Assembly (NCBI RefSeq): GCF_002960425.1
Contig: NZ_POIZ01000033.1
Coordinates: forward strand, 1 to 64,000
DNA: 64,000 nt
Origin: Streptococcus suis
GTDB lineage: Bacteria > Bacillota > Bacilli > Lactobacillales > Streptococcaceae
Direction: 5' to 3'
Shown here in pieces: positions 1 to 7,611 of this stretch (the stretch's first letter is position 1; every line of letters starts with the position of its first letter). Below the pieces are notes generated by a model. That model made no database searches. It was not told the DNA's origin and saw only the letters and a program-made list of their open reading frames with translations. Both the position numbers and the translations under genes were made by a program.

Positions 1-11
1 ATTCCGTTGGG

Positions 12-596
12 ATGGTCCACTTCGTGGAAAGTAAGGATATCGATCTTGGCAATCAGCACATGACCTATGGCTATCAGTTAGACACTTCTGACAATATTAA
101 GGTCCTACAGACTTCTTCCACTGAGGGGGTAAATGGGACCATCATTGAAATGAGTCGCTTCCAACAGATGAAACAAACCCTATCCCGTGGTGGTTTCAGT
201 TCGCATGAAACCATCTATCTGGACAGCGAACAAGCCCGCATCCTGGCTCAAGGACTGGTTAAGGTTGCGGAAACCACTCACCAAACCCTTGAAAAAGAGA
301 CCACTTCCACCCTTACAGAAGTAAATGAAGTCTACAGTAGCTTAGGAAATGTCCCTTTTGGCTTCATTTTGAGTCCTGATGAAGTGAGACAGGCCTACAG
401 CAGTGCAGGTGTTGACTATCATAGCCTGGTAGGAGATAGCACCAATCAAGTCGAGAAGTTTATCACTCGCTCCAATCAACTCAAGCAGGATTTAGTGGAC
501 TTAGAAAGTCAAATCCAAGCAGGGATCGAGCAGAAAGTAACGGAAGACCAGACATTAGCACAGAGGATACAAGAATGGACCAGTACGATAAATTAA
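12..596 (+). CDS. Hypothetical protein, possibly 5'-truncated by the window; T7SS-neighbourhood candidate
   Basis: No family recognised with certainty. The 194-residue reading is soluble, with no signal peptide or membrane segment. Its second half (about residues 75-190) is rich in Gln, Glu, Ser and Thr with heptad-like spacing, suggesting helices. The frame stays open to the window edge upstream of the ATG at 12 and no clear ribosome site precedes that ATG, so the true start may lie outside. It overlaps the next gene by 22 bp, indicating one operon. Two small helical proteins follow, a layout seen beside LXG-type type VII secretion effectors; that link is inference from context only. Confidence 0.5.
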   Translation: MVHFVESKDIDLGNQHMTYGYQLDTSDNIKVLQTSSTEGVNGTIIEMSRFQQMKQTLSRGGFSSHETIYLDSEQARILAQGLVKVAETTHQTLEKETTSTLTEVNEVYSSLGNVPFGFILSPDEVRQAYSSAGVDYHSLVGDSTNQVEKFITRSNQLKQDLVDLESQIQAGIEQKVTEDQTLAQRIQEWTSTIN

Positions 597-961
597 AGAC
601 AGAGTTAATGAAGAAAGAGTGGGAATGGGAGGATATTGAGAACCAACAACGAAAAGCTCAAAGAGAACTACAAGAACACTATGAAAATGTTGAAGAAACC
701 ACTCGAATATTGACTCGAATGTTGGAAGAAAAGTATCAAGAAGTTCTGTTAGAATTGCGACAAGTCGGAGACGAGACTGGAGACTTGCACCATTTACTCA
801 ACAATGGCATGTCCGAATGGCATGCCGCAATCGATCAAGAGCGATACAGCTCCATTCACCGATTGGATCAGAAACAAGAGGACTTGGATACCTACTATAA
901 AAACCAGTACCGAAAAATGCAAGATCAGATTGACGAAATTTATACAAAATACCGAGAATAG
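575..961 (+). CDS. Small charged coiled-coil protein (DUF3958-like, tentative)
   Basis: 128 residues, almost entirely charged or polar and strongly helical (Glu/Gln/Lys/Arg-rich). It has no signal peptide or hydrophobic segment. Size and composition resemble the DUF3958 helper proteins found beside LXG toxins of the streptococcal type VII secretion system, but I cannot confirm the family by eye. The start ATG lies inside the 3' end of the upstream gene, so translation is probably coupled. The next gene begins 12 bp after its stop. Confidence 0.5.
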   Translation: MDQYDKLKTELMKKEWEWEDIENQQRKAQRELQEHYENVEETTRILTRMLEEKYQEVLLELRQVGDETGDLHHLLNNGMSEWHAAIDQERYSSIHRLDQKQEDLDTYYKNQYRKMQDQIDEIYTKYRE

Positions 962-973
962 AAGGGAGAGCCA

Positions 974-1294
974 ATGCATCAACTTTATCAAATGTTGCAA
1001 GATTTATATACCAAAGCTGACCAGATAGACTACGCGACGATTAATGCTATAGAGAAAGAAATTGAACGTTGGCTGATTCGCTCTATCTATGCTCCGCTCA
1101 AACTGCGAGAAAAAAATGCAATTTTAAAACAACACAAGAAGAAAATTCAAACAATTGGAAATGATGGAGAAAATTCCGTAAAATTGATTGCAAACAGTTT
1201 TGATACAAGTATAAAAGGCGAGTTTTCAAAAAAGGTACAACAAGTTGTGAAAGAAAAGGCAAAAGAATATACAAAATTGGAAGAGGTAGAGTAA
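974..1294 (+). CDS. Hypothetical small helical protein
   Basis: 106 residues, Lys/Glu/Ile-rich, with no signal peptide, membrane segment or recognised motif. The start follows a good ribosome site (GAAGGGAG, about 5 bp upstream). It is third in a tight run with the two preceding genes and is probably co-transcribed with them. Function unknown. Confidence 0.5.
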   Translation: MHQLYQMLQDLYTKADQIDYATINAIEKEIERWLIRSIYAPLKLREKNAILKQHKKKIQTIGNDGENSVKLIANSFDTSIKGEFSKKVQQVVKEKAKEYTKLEEVE

Positions 1295-1297
1295 TAT

Positions 1298-1629
1298 CTC
1301 ATCCCGTAGCATCCGTTCGTAAATCTTTTCCCATTGCTAAAACTGGATTTGATAGGAAGAACAGTCTCCCAGTTCCCCCCCTCGTCCTCCCTGTGGTCTA
1401 GTTTCACTTGAACAATCTGCTTTTCAAATTAAGATTTTTAAAGTATATCTATTCAATTTCTCTTCCGTAGCACCTACTCCGTCACCTTGTCTCGTTACTA
1501 CAACTGGACTTTATAAGCAAAACAGTCTCCCAGTTCCCCCTTGTCACCCTGCGGTCTAGTTTAGAATGACCAACATGCTTTCAAATCACAATTGTTTAAG
1601 CATGACTATCTCATTTCTCTTCCGTAGCA
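1298..1629 (+). repeat. Imperfect intergenic tandem repeat, period about 157-161 bp
   Basis: The gene-free stretch 1295-1693 holds two copies and the start of a third copy of a diverged unit. Landmarks: CCGTAGCA at 1304, 1465 and 1622; ACAGTCTCCCAGTTCCCC at 1361 and 1522; GGTCTAGTTT near the end of each full unit. The repeat stops just before the trxA promoter region. No coding potential was seen. Confidence 0.7.
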
Positions 1630-1693
1630 AAAATTCGCTTTCTATTTTCTTTTGGTGTAGAATGATAGTAGAAAAACAGAAACGGAGAAAATT

Positions 1694-2008
1694 ATGGTTC
1701 AAGTTATTACAGATGCAAACTTTGAAGTTGAAACACAAGAAGGCGTAGTCCTTGTTGACTTTTGGGCACCATGGTGTGGTCCATGTCGCATGCAAGCGCC
1801 AATCTTAGAGCAATTAGCAGGTGAAGTGGATGAAGATGAATTGCGCATCTACAAAATGGATGTTGATGAAAATCCAAACACAGCTCGTCAGTTTGGAATC
1901 ATGTCTATCCCAACCCTTTTGTTCAAAAAAGATGGACAGGTTGTGAAACAAGTTGCTGGTGTTCACACCAAAGACCAAATCAAAGCAATCTTGGCAGAGA
2001 TTGGTTAA
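1694..2008 (+). CDS. trxA: Thioredoxin
   Basis: 104 residues, the normal thioredoxin length. The redox-active WCGPC motif sits at residues 27-31 in the standard FWAPWCGPC context, and the cis-Pro region (SIPTLLFKKDG) is present. It reduces disulfides in cytosolic proteins and recycles methionine sulfoxide reductases, which fits the msrAB gene next door. The start has a GGAGA ribosome site 8 bp upstream. A strong terminator directly after the stop indicates mainly monocistronic expression. Confidence 0.97.
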   Translation: MVQVITDANFEVETQEGVVLVDFWAPWCGPCRMQAPILEQLAGEVDEDELRIYKMDVDENPNTARQFGIMSIPTLLFKKDGQVVKQVAGVHTKDQIKAILAEIG

Positions 2009-2015
2009 TTATGGA

Positions 2016-2038
2016 GGTTGAGGAAACTCAACCTTTTT
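2016..2038 (+). terminator. Intrinsic terminator after trxA
   Basis: A perfect 7-bp stem GGTTGAG / CTCAACC with a GAAA loop is followed by five T. It lies 7 bp after the trxA stop. Confidence 0.85.
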
Positions 2039-2059
2039 CTGCATCGAAAGGAATCTCAC

Positions 2060-2998
2060 ATGAAAGAAATCTACCTAGCAGGCGGTTGTTTCTGGGGAAT
2101 GGAAGGCTACTTTTCCCAGATCGATGGTATTCTTGACACTAGCGTTGGCTATGCCAATGGACAGGTGGAGACGACCAATTATCAACTCCTCAAACAAACA
2201 GATCACGCAGAAACACTATATCTAGCCTATGATGAGACTCGTATCCATTTGCGGGAAATTCTCCTCTACTATTTCCGCGTCATTGATCCCTTCTCTGTCA
2301 ATCAGCAGGGGCCTGACAAGGGGCGCCAGTATCGGACGGGTATCTATTACACAGATGAGGCTGATTTGCCGACCATCGAGCAGGTCATGACGGAGCAGTC
2401 TCAGCTCTTTGGCGGACGCCCCCTAGCCGTTGAAGTGGAGCCACTCGCGCATTACATCCCCGCCGAAGACTACCATCAGGATTATCTCAAGAAAAATCCC
2501 CAAGGCTACTGCCATATCGATCTTGCACAGGCAAAAATCCCTCTGATTGATGTTGCAGACTACCAAAAGCCAGACCAGCAAGTCTTAAAAGACAGCTTGA
2601 CCGACCTCCAGTATCAAGTCACTCAAGAAGCTGCGACGGAAAGACCCTTCGAAAATGAGTTTTGGAATAGTGACCAAGCTGGCATCTACGTCGATATTAC
2701 GACTGGTGAGCCCCTCTTTCTCTCGACAGACAAATTCGACTCAGGCTGCGGCTGGCCCTCCTTTACCAAACCAATCAGCAAGGAAGTTGCGACTTATTTC
2801 CAAGATCTTTCCCACGGCATGAATCGTATCGAAGTCCGCAGTCGGGCTGGTCATGCTCATCTAGGCCATGTCTTTGATGACGGACCGCGTGACAAGGGTG
2901 GATTACGTTACTGTATCAACTCCGCAGCCCTTCGTTTCATACCGAGAGAGGAGATGGAAGAAGCAGGATATGGTTTGTTTTTGGAACTACTTAAATAA
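2060..2998 (+). CDS. msrAB: Bifunctional peptide methionine sulfoxide reductase MsrA/MsrB
   Basis: 312 residues with two catalytic domains. The N-terminal MsrA domain carries GGCFWG (Cys10), which reduces the S-sulfoxide. The C-terminal MsrB domain (from about residue 170) carries [21 protein letters not shown] and the catalytic [11 protein letters not shown], which reduces the R-sulfoxide. Together they repair oxidised methionine using thioredoxin, whose gene is just upstream. An upstream in-frame TTG at 2018 lies inside the trxA terminator; the ATG at 2060 has a proper AAAGGAA ribosome site and begins exactly at the conserved domain, so I chose it. Confidence 0.96.
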   Translation: MKEIYLAGGCFWGMEGYFSQIDGILDTSVGYANGQVETTNYQLLKQTDHAETLYLAYDETRIHLREILLYYFRVIDPFSVNQQGPDKGRQYRTGIYYTDEADLPTIEQVMTEQSQLFGGRPLAVEVEPLAHYIPAEDYHQDYLKKNPQGYCHIDLAQAKIPLIDVADYQKPDQQVLKDSLTDLQYQVTQEAATERPFENEFWNSDQAGIYVDITTGEPLFLSTDKFDSGCGWPSFTKPISKEVATYFQDLSHGMNRIEVRSRAGHAHLGHVFDDGPRDKGGLRYCINSAALRFIPREEMEEAGYGLFLELLK

Positions 2999-3015
2999 AT
3001 TTAGGAATGTAGGAA

Positions 3016-3041
3016 GTCTATTCGTCAAGAATAGGCTTTTT
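3016..3041 (+). terminator. Intrinsic terminator after msrAB
   Basis: 8-bp stem GTCTATTC / GAATAGGC (one G-T pair), 5-nt loop, then TTTTT. Confidence 0.75.
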
Positions 3042-3124
3042 GTGTCGAAATAGTATGTTAGAAAAGATAATTTTGATATAATAATCTATATAGAGATTTT
3101 TCTTAAGGGATATATGGAAAGGTT

Positions 3125-3988
3125 ATGAAAATGATTCTTAGTAAACGTTTTAAAAATAGAAGAAAGGAACTTGGCTTTACTCAAAAGGAACTTGCAGAGG
3201 GAATTTGTGAACAGAGTTTGATTAGTCGAGTTGAAAAATTAGGAGTTGCTCCTACATCGGATATATTATTTGCCTTATCACAACGCTTACAGGTGTGCAT
3301 GGATTATTTTTTTGATGAAAGTGTATCAGATAAAGCACCTGATATTACGGTATTTAGACGATTGGTGGACAAAGCTCTGTTCACTCGTTCCTATGATCAA
3401 CTGGCTTATCTTGTACAGGCAGAGAAGCAGAAAGAAGCTGTTCATTCGCAGGAAAGCAGTGAATATTTAACTTATCTGGCTTGTATAGTGGACTTTCATC
3501 ATTATCATAAGGAGGATATTGCAATTGTACGTATGGAAGAACTTAGTCATCGAATCAGTAAGAAATCTAGTTTTTATCTGGATGTATACAGTAGTTTGGC
3601 TAATTTTTATGCCTTGACTTCCCGAGATGAGGATCTAGAAAGTTTGTATGAGGAGATTTCAGAAAAGCTTAGTCATTTGGATATAACAGATACAGATCGT
3701 TTTCATAAGTATATCAAGATTCGCTACAATCACGCTCACTATCTTTTTAAAAGAAAGAGACAGTCACAGGCAATTGATGAATTGACAGACCTAATCGAAA
3801 TCTTGCGAGACAAGAAGAGTTGTTATCTTTTGGCTGATACGCTTTGTTTAATCGCAAATGTAGGAGAGGGATTTTTATCAAAGGATGAAATTCTCTCCTA
3901 CTATAGAGAAGCGGAATGTCTATTCAAATTTTTTGGTCCGCAAAATAGTTATCTCAGTTTAAAAGAATATCTATCGAAAGATATTTAA
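3125..3988 (+). CDS. Peptide-sensor-like regulator (XRE helix-turn-helix plus TPR-like C-terminus, PlcR/Rgg type)
   Basis: 287 residues. Residues about 5-65 form an XRE-type DNA-binding domain (RRKELGFTQKELAEGI, then LISRVEK). The rest is all-helical with repeated aromatic/Leu pairs, the pattern of the TPR domain of RRNPP regulators (PlcR, Rgg, PrgX), which bind imported short peptides. ATG at 3131 is an alternative start. A 10-bp palindromic hairpin ends the gene, and 91 bp after its stop a 37-codon secreted-peptide gene begins. I infer that it senses that peptide and controls the bacteriocin and protease operons downstream. It could instead be a non-peptide XRE-TPR regulator. Confidence 0.8.
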   Translation: MKMILSKRFKNRRKELGFTQKELAEGICEQSLISRVEKLGVAPTSDILFALSQRLQVCMDYFFDESVSDKAPDITVFRRLVDKALFTRSYDQLAYLVQAEKQKEAVHSQESSEYLTYLACIVDFHHYHKEDIAIVRMEELSHRISKKSSFYLDVYSSLANFYALTSRDEDLESLYEEISEKLSHLDITDTDRFHKYIKIRYNHAHYLFKRKRQSQAIDELTDLIEILRDKKSCYLLADTLCLIANVGEGFLSKDEILSYYREAECLFKFFGPQNSYLSLKEYLSKDI

Positions 3989-4000
3989 CAATTGTATAAA

Positions 4001-4020
4001 GATTATTTTTAAAAATAATC
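4001..4020 (+). terminator. Hairpin after the regulator gene
   Basis: Perfect palindrome GATTATTTTT / AAAAATAATC, 12 bp after the stop. AT-rich, so either a weak terminator or a bidirectional one. Confidence 0.5.
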
Positions 4021-4029
4021 AAAAAACAG

Positions 4030-4058
4030 TTGTAAACTCATTGTTAATATGTTAAAAT
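4030..4058 (+). promoter_or_regulatory. Promoter of the peptide/bacteriocin operon
   Basis: TTGTAA, a 17-bp spacer and TAAAAT. The segment TAATATGTTAAAATAA is identical to the one in the promoter at 7392-7420, ahead of the protease operon. This makes it a candidate site of joint control by the regulator at 3125. Confidence 0.6.
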
Positions 4059-4079
4059 AAAAACAAAAAGGGTGATTTT

Positions 4080-4193
4080 ATGAAGAAATATATATCAATT
4101 CTTTTGATGGTAACTATATTATTGACCCTATTCCCATTAGCTAAAGTAAAAACACAGGGATGGGAACCTGATATTATTCACCGAAGGGAGTAG
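4080..4193 (+). CDS. Short secreted peptide, candidate quorum-sensing pheromone precursor
   Basis: 37 codons. A Lys-Lys start and a long hydrophobic core (ISILLMVTILLTLFPLA) form a Sec-type signal segment; a short polar tail follows, TQGWEPDIIHRRE. Ribosome site AAGGG lies 7 bp before the ATG. Size and layout match PapR/SHP-type pro-peptides, which are exported, trimmed and re-imported to bind a PlcR/Rgg regulator. It sits directly after such a regulator and before the bacteriocin genes, with its own promoter. The pheromone role is inference; a bacteriocin leader or tiny membrane protein is possible. Confidence 0.6.
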   Translation: MKKYISILLMVTILLTLFPLAKVKTQGWEPDIIHRRE

Positions 4194-4290
4194 TTATATT
4201 TACTATTTAAATTGTTTTATAAATCCTTAATAGTGACTGAGAAAGGAGGAAAATCTAGGAAACGATATTGGTCATGAATAAGGGTTATTG

Positions 4291-4644
4291 TTGGTCGCCG
4301 TACTTAGTTTCATATTTTTATGGATTACAAGGAGTGTTACTACATTAAAACCTAAAACAGTCATTTTTTCAACTCTCTTACTAGGAACCCTGATAGCGCC
4401 GCTTACTGTTCTTGCTGCACCTTATTTAGGTGGAAATTGGAGTTATGGTGGGCATCATGATCCGAATAATTGGGGAGCCTTTTCAAATTTTTACCATCCT
4501 AGTAGCAGTCACTGGTCAAGAGTAGTTCGGGACAGTGATTCGTCGTCACGTAAAGGTACTGCAGGACCAGGTGGAACTTCTAGAGCATTCATCAATACGA
4601 ATTTCGGAGAGGTGGCCTATTTTTCTGCCGATTTGAGTGATTAG
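4291..4644 (+). CDS. Lactococcin 972 family bacteriocin precursor, start uncertain
   Basis: The C-terminal part has the lactococcin-972 pattern: LGGNWSYGG after the signal peptide, then SNFYHPSSSHWS, a Ser-rich stretch and a final aromatic GEVAYFSA. A Sec signal peptide (KPKTVIFSTLLLGTLIAPL, cleavage after VLA) precedes it. Lactococcin 972 blocks septum formation by binding lipid II. No ATG exists in this frame. TTG at 4291 (or 4288) follows AAGGG but adds an extra hydrophobic segment. A strong AAGGAG at 4329-4334 sits 10 bp before a TTA codon where the usual M-K-P start is expected, so the natural start codon may be lost. The downstream export/immunity genes support the family call. Confidence 0.75.
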   Translation: MVAVLSFIFLWITRSVTTLKPKTVIFSTLLLGTLIAPLTVLAAPYLGGNWSYGGHHDPNNWGAFSNFYHPSSSHWSRVVRDSDSSSRKGTAGPGGTSRAFINTNFGEVAYFSADLSD

Positions 4645-4653
4645 TAGATTATT

Positions 4654-4678
4654 GGCGATGGGAACATCGCCTTTTCTT
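4654..4678 (+). terminator. Hairpin between bacteriocin gene and export genes
   Basis: Perfect stem GGCGATG / CATCGCC with a GGAA loop, then TTTTCTT. Likely a partial terminator or mRNA 3' stabiliser that lets the bacteriocin be made in excess of its transporter. Confidence 0.7.
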
Positions 4679-4711
4679 ACATTTTAGAGAATAGGAAGAC
4701 AGGTGATTGTG

Positions 4712-6697
4712 ATGAAAGGAAAATTTGTACTTGTATCGACGATCATTCTAGCCGTCTTTATGATTTGGTTGGGGGTTAGCCCAAAGGAGACTATGCTTGT
4801 TCATTATTTTCCTTCTGTGACCACTTTGTCGGTATCTGAGGACGTGACTTACTCAGATGTACGACAGAGATTAGAAGACTATTCTCAACAGACGGATAGT
4901 GTGATTGCCAGACGGGTGATTGAGCCAAGTACATCAGGTGGACGTACCTTTTCCTATGACAATTTTAGTCAGTCTTCCCTACCAAGAGGACTAGAGGAAT
5001 TTCAGGCATCAGAAAAAGTGGAGTCTGCACTTTTAACCAAATATTTTATTTTCCAAGGGAAAGCGACGGTAGAGGAACTTCGGTCTCTTCTTGTTTCGCT
5101 TGGATTTGATGAAGTTCAGATTCGGAAGCCTTCGACTATTGCTACTTTACTAGCATTTCTGATACAAGGTGGTCAATTCTTAGCCATACTGGTCTTTCTC
5201 ATTACCTATATGGCTTTGGTCGTGATTGCCAATGTAAGGCAGTTGCGTACAGCAGGTATCCGTTTGATTGCAGGAGATTCACGTTGGCATTTATTTCTAC
5301 TATCTCTACAGGAAAATGCGAAAGAGATAGCTCTAACTATCCCATTTGCGGTTCTTCCAGCAGTTGGACTGGCCTACCTCGTTGGATTAGATGGCTATTC
5401 TGTCTACTATCTGGTCGCAGCTCTAGTGGGCTATCATTTCTTGCTTGGTTTGATTGTCCTTTTTTTCGCTGCTACATTTACCTTGGCCATTCGGACCTAT
5501 CACTTTTTACCCTTGTTAAAAGGGAAGATGCCCCTGCAAGGAATCCTGACCATTATGGTTATGGGGCAAATGCTGGCTCTACTGGTGGTGTCATTGGGGG
5601 TGGCTCAAACCGTCTATTATTCAGGGATTTGGCAGGAATACCAAGTAGGTGCCCAGCAGTGGGAGAATGAAGGGGATTACTATAGTTTAGCTTGGAATAT
5701 TTCTGCGGATGGTCGCTCAGGACTAAATTCGCCTGAAAATTGGTATCCTTTACTAAAGCAAGCTTTGGAGGAAGATGGCACGCTCTTTGTCAAAAGTAAT
5801 TTGAATGCCTATTTAATGGGCTCCCAACCGGAAGATGGGACACGCCTTGACAGCTACCATCCAGCAGGCAACACCCTCTACGTTAGTCCAAATTATTTGC
5901 AGATACAGGATGTAAACTTAGCAGAAGGAGAAGTAGCACTCCCTCTACAAGAAGGAGAATTTCAACTTCTATTACCTGAAAAATTGCGCCCTGAAAGCGA
6001 TACTTATCTCCATCTTTACCAAGATTATATCAATCGCATGGTTATACCTGCTAATCAAGCACGCTCAGCTACCATTAAGGGAAAAGTTGCCTATTTAAAA
6101 AATGGGCAGAAGCAGTTTATCTACAATCATCGTTCTGGTCAACATGTGCAATACCTGACAGACCCTATTTTAGTTGTGCTGGCACCGTCAAGTCTGGGAA
6201 AAGAATCTGCTGACTTTTGGTTGAATGAAGTAGATAGCAGTATCTTATTTAAAAATAGAGATAAACTGTTGCGCGAATTGAAGGCAAGAAATTTGTTTCA
6301 GTTTGTCAATGAAGTGAAAAGTAGTTCCTCCCTCTTTACGGAACTTTTAGATCGTATTCGGATAGAGACCATTTCAACATCTATGGGTGCCATTTTAGGG
6401 ATTGTGACATCAATTGTCCTGTTTAATACCATGAATCTTCTATACTTTGAAGAATTTAAACGTGAGATTTTCATCAAGGAAATTGCAGGGATGGATTTTT
6501 GGGGCATTCATCAGAAATACCTAACGGTTCAGCTACTGGCCCTTTTATTAGCCTTGGGAGTGAGCGTAGTAGTAACAGGTCACATATTCATAAGTAGTAT
6601 CAGTTTTATCTTGTTTCTGCTCAACGCGCTCTACTTATTGAGGTGGCAGACAAGAAAAGAAGGAGCTTGGAATATCCGTATTTTGAAAGGAGCCTAG
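4712..6697 (+). CDS. Bacteriocin-associated 7-TM integral membrane protein (putative lactococcin 972 immunity/export permease)
   Basis: 661 residues from ATG 4712 (an in-frame upstream GTG at 4703 is less well placed). Layout: one N-terminal membrane helix, an extracellular segment of about 120 residues, four helices (about residues 145-300), a large extracellular domain (about 300-560), then two C-terminal hydrophobic segments. This is the architecture of the DUF1430/bacteriocin-associated integral membrane family that accompanies lactococcin-972 genes. It resembles MacB/FtsX-type permeases and likely works with the ATPase that starts 2 bp after its stop, exporting the bacteriocin or protecting the producer. 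Confidence 0.85.
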   Translation: MKGKFVLVSTIILAVFMIWLGVSPKETMLVHYFPSVTTLSVSEDVTYSDVRQRLEDYSQQTDSVIARRVIEPSTSGGRTFSYDNFSQSSLPRGLEEFQASEKVESALLTKYFIFQGKATVEELRSLLVSLGFDEVQIRKPSTIATLLAFLIQGGQFLAILVFLITYMALVVIANVRQLRTAGIRLIAGDSRWHLFLLSLQENAKEIALTIPFAVLPAVGLAYLVGLDGYSVYYLVAALVGYHFLLGLIVLFFAATFTLAIRTYHFLPLLKGKMPLQGILTIMVMGQMLALLVVSLGVAQTVYYSGIWQEYQVGAQQWENEGDYYSLAWNISADGRSGLNSPENWYPLLKQALEEDGTLFVKSNLNAYLMGSQPEDGTRLDSYHPAGNTLYVSPNYLQIQDVNLAEGEVALPLQEGEFQLLLPEKLRPESDTYLHLYQDYINRMVIPANQARSATIKGKVAYLKNGQKQFIYNHRSGQHVQYLTDPILVVLAPSSLGKESADFWLNEVDSSILFKNRDKLLRELKARNLFQFVNEVKSSSSLFTELLDRIRIETISTSMGAILGIVTSIVLFNTMNLLYFEEFKREIFIKEIAGMDFWGIHQKYLTVQLLALLLALGVSVVVTGHIFISSISFILFLLNALYLLRWQTRKEGAWNIRILKGA

Positions 6698-6698
6698 T

Positions 6699-7331
6699 AT
6701 GTTTTCTATCCAATCAATTCAAAAGAAATTTGGGAAGCGCAGCTTGTTTTCTGATGTAACGCTAGACTTGCAGGCTGGAAAGGTCTATGCCTTGATAGGT
6801 GCCAGTGGTAGCGGCAAAACGACCTTGCTGAATATTTTAGCCAAGTTGGAGTCCTATGATGCAGGTGACATTCTCTACAAGGGTAAGGAATTGAAAAAGT
6901 TGAAGCCCCATCTCTTTTTTAGGGAGGAATTAGGCTATCTCTTTCAGAATTTTGGTTTGTTAGAAAGTCAGACAATCAAAGAAAATCTGGATTTGGGACT
7001 GATTGGTCAGAAATTGTCCAAAGACGAAAGGAAATCGAGGCAGGAAGCAGCACTTGATGCAGTTGGTCTGTCTTATCTGGACCTATCCCAGCCTATCTAT
7101 GAACTCTCAGGAGGGGAAGCCCAGCGGGTAGCTCTTGCTAAAGTCATTCTGAAAAATCCTCCATTGATTTTGGCAGATGAGCCGACGGCTGCCTTAGACC
7201 CTAAAAGCTCCCAAGAAATTATGGATATTTTGTTATCCTTGAAGAGCCCAGATCGGTTAATTGTGATTGCGACCCATAATCCTCTGATTTGGGAGCGAGC
7301 AGACCTTATCATAAGAATAGAAGACTTGTAA
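6699..7331 (+). CDS. ABC transporter ATP-binding protein of the lactococcin 972 group
   Basis: 210 residues. Walker A GASGSGKTT, signature LSGGEAQRVALAK, Walker B LILADEPTAALD and switch His in IATHNP are all intact. Length and context match the lactococcin-972 export ATPases of the MacB/LolD type. It is translationally coupled to the membrane protein. The last 110 bp of this gene recur at 9851-9960 as a broken copy. Confidence 0.92.
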   Translation: MFSIQSIQKKFGKRSLFSDVTLDLQAGKVYALIGASGSGKTTLLNILAKLESYDAGDILYKGKELKKLKPHLFFREELGYLFQNFGLLESQTIKENLDLGLIGQKLSKDERKSRQEAALDAVGLSYLDLSQPIYELSGGEAQRVALAKVILKNPPLILADEPTAALDPKSSQEIMDILLSLKSPDRLIVIATHNPLIWERADLIIRIEDL

Positions 7332-7354
7332 AAATTCTAAAAATATTATTGATT
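7221..7354 (+). repeat. Duplicated ATPase tail, upstream copy
   Basis: The 3' end of the ATPase gene plus about 20 bp of downstream sequence is repeated at 9851-9983, roughly 90% identical by eye. The two copies bracket the protease/DUF5648 block as direct repeats. Confidence 0.9.
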
Positions 7355-7391
7355 GATAAGGAATTTAATGTAGATTGATAAATAAACATAT

Positions 7392-7420
7392 TTGAAACGC
7401 ACAATATAATATGTTAAAAT
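7392..7420 (+). promoter_or_regulatory. Promoter of the protease operon, sharing the bacteriocin-operon sequence
   Basis: TTGAAA, a 17-bp spacer and TAAAAT. The 16-mer TAATATGTTAAAATAA is identical to the promoter at 4030-4058, with weaker similarity upstream. About 190 bp of leader follows before the gene. At 7496-7530 it contains a GAGAAGGGAGGAAAA stretch like that at 4237-4253. Confidence 0.6.
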
Positions 7421-7611
7421 AATATAAAATCTTATATGTTTGTTTAGTGGAGAGAGTAGGTCTGTACCTACACATTAACCATCTTATTGAGAGGTGCTAG
7501 TAATTGAGAAGGGAGGAAAAGAATCTAAAGAGTTAGCTGAAGAATTGTGTTTGCGTGAATTTGGAATGATTTATACTGCTAGTAGGTTATTCTAGACAAG
7601 GAGTCAGAAAT

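Noticed and set aside
4274..4345. 24-codon ORF from ATG 4274 as a second pheromone
   Set aside because: Reads MNKGYCWSPYLVSYF, overlaps the bacteriocin start in another frame and lacks a signal-peptide pattern.
7497..7595. Small frame in the protease leader (EKGGKESKELAEELC)
   Set aside because: No convincing start or ribosome site; the similarity to 4240 is at DNA level and is reported there.
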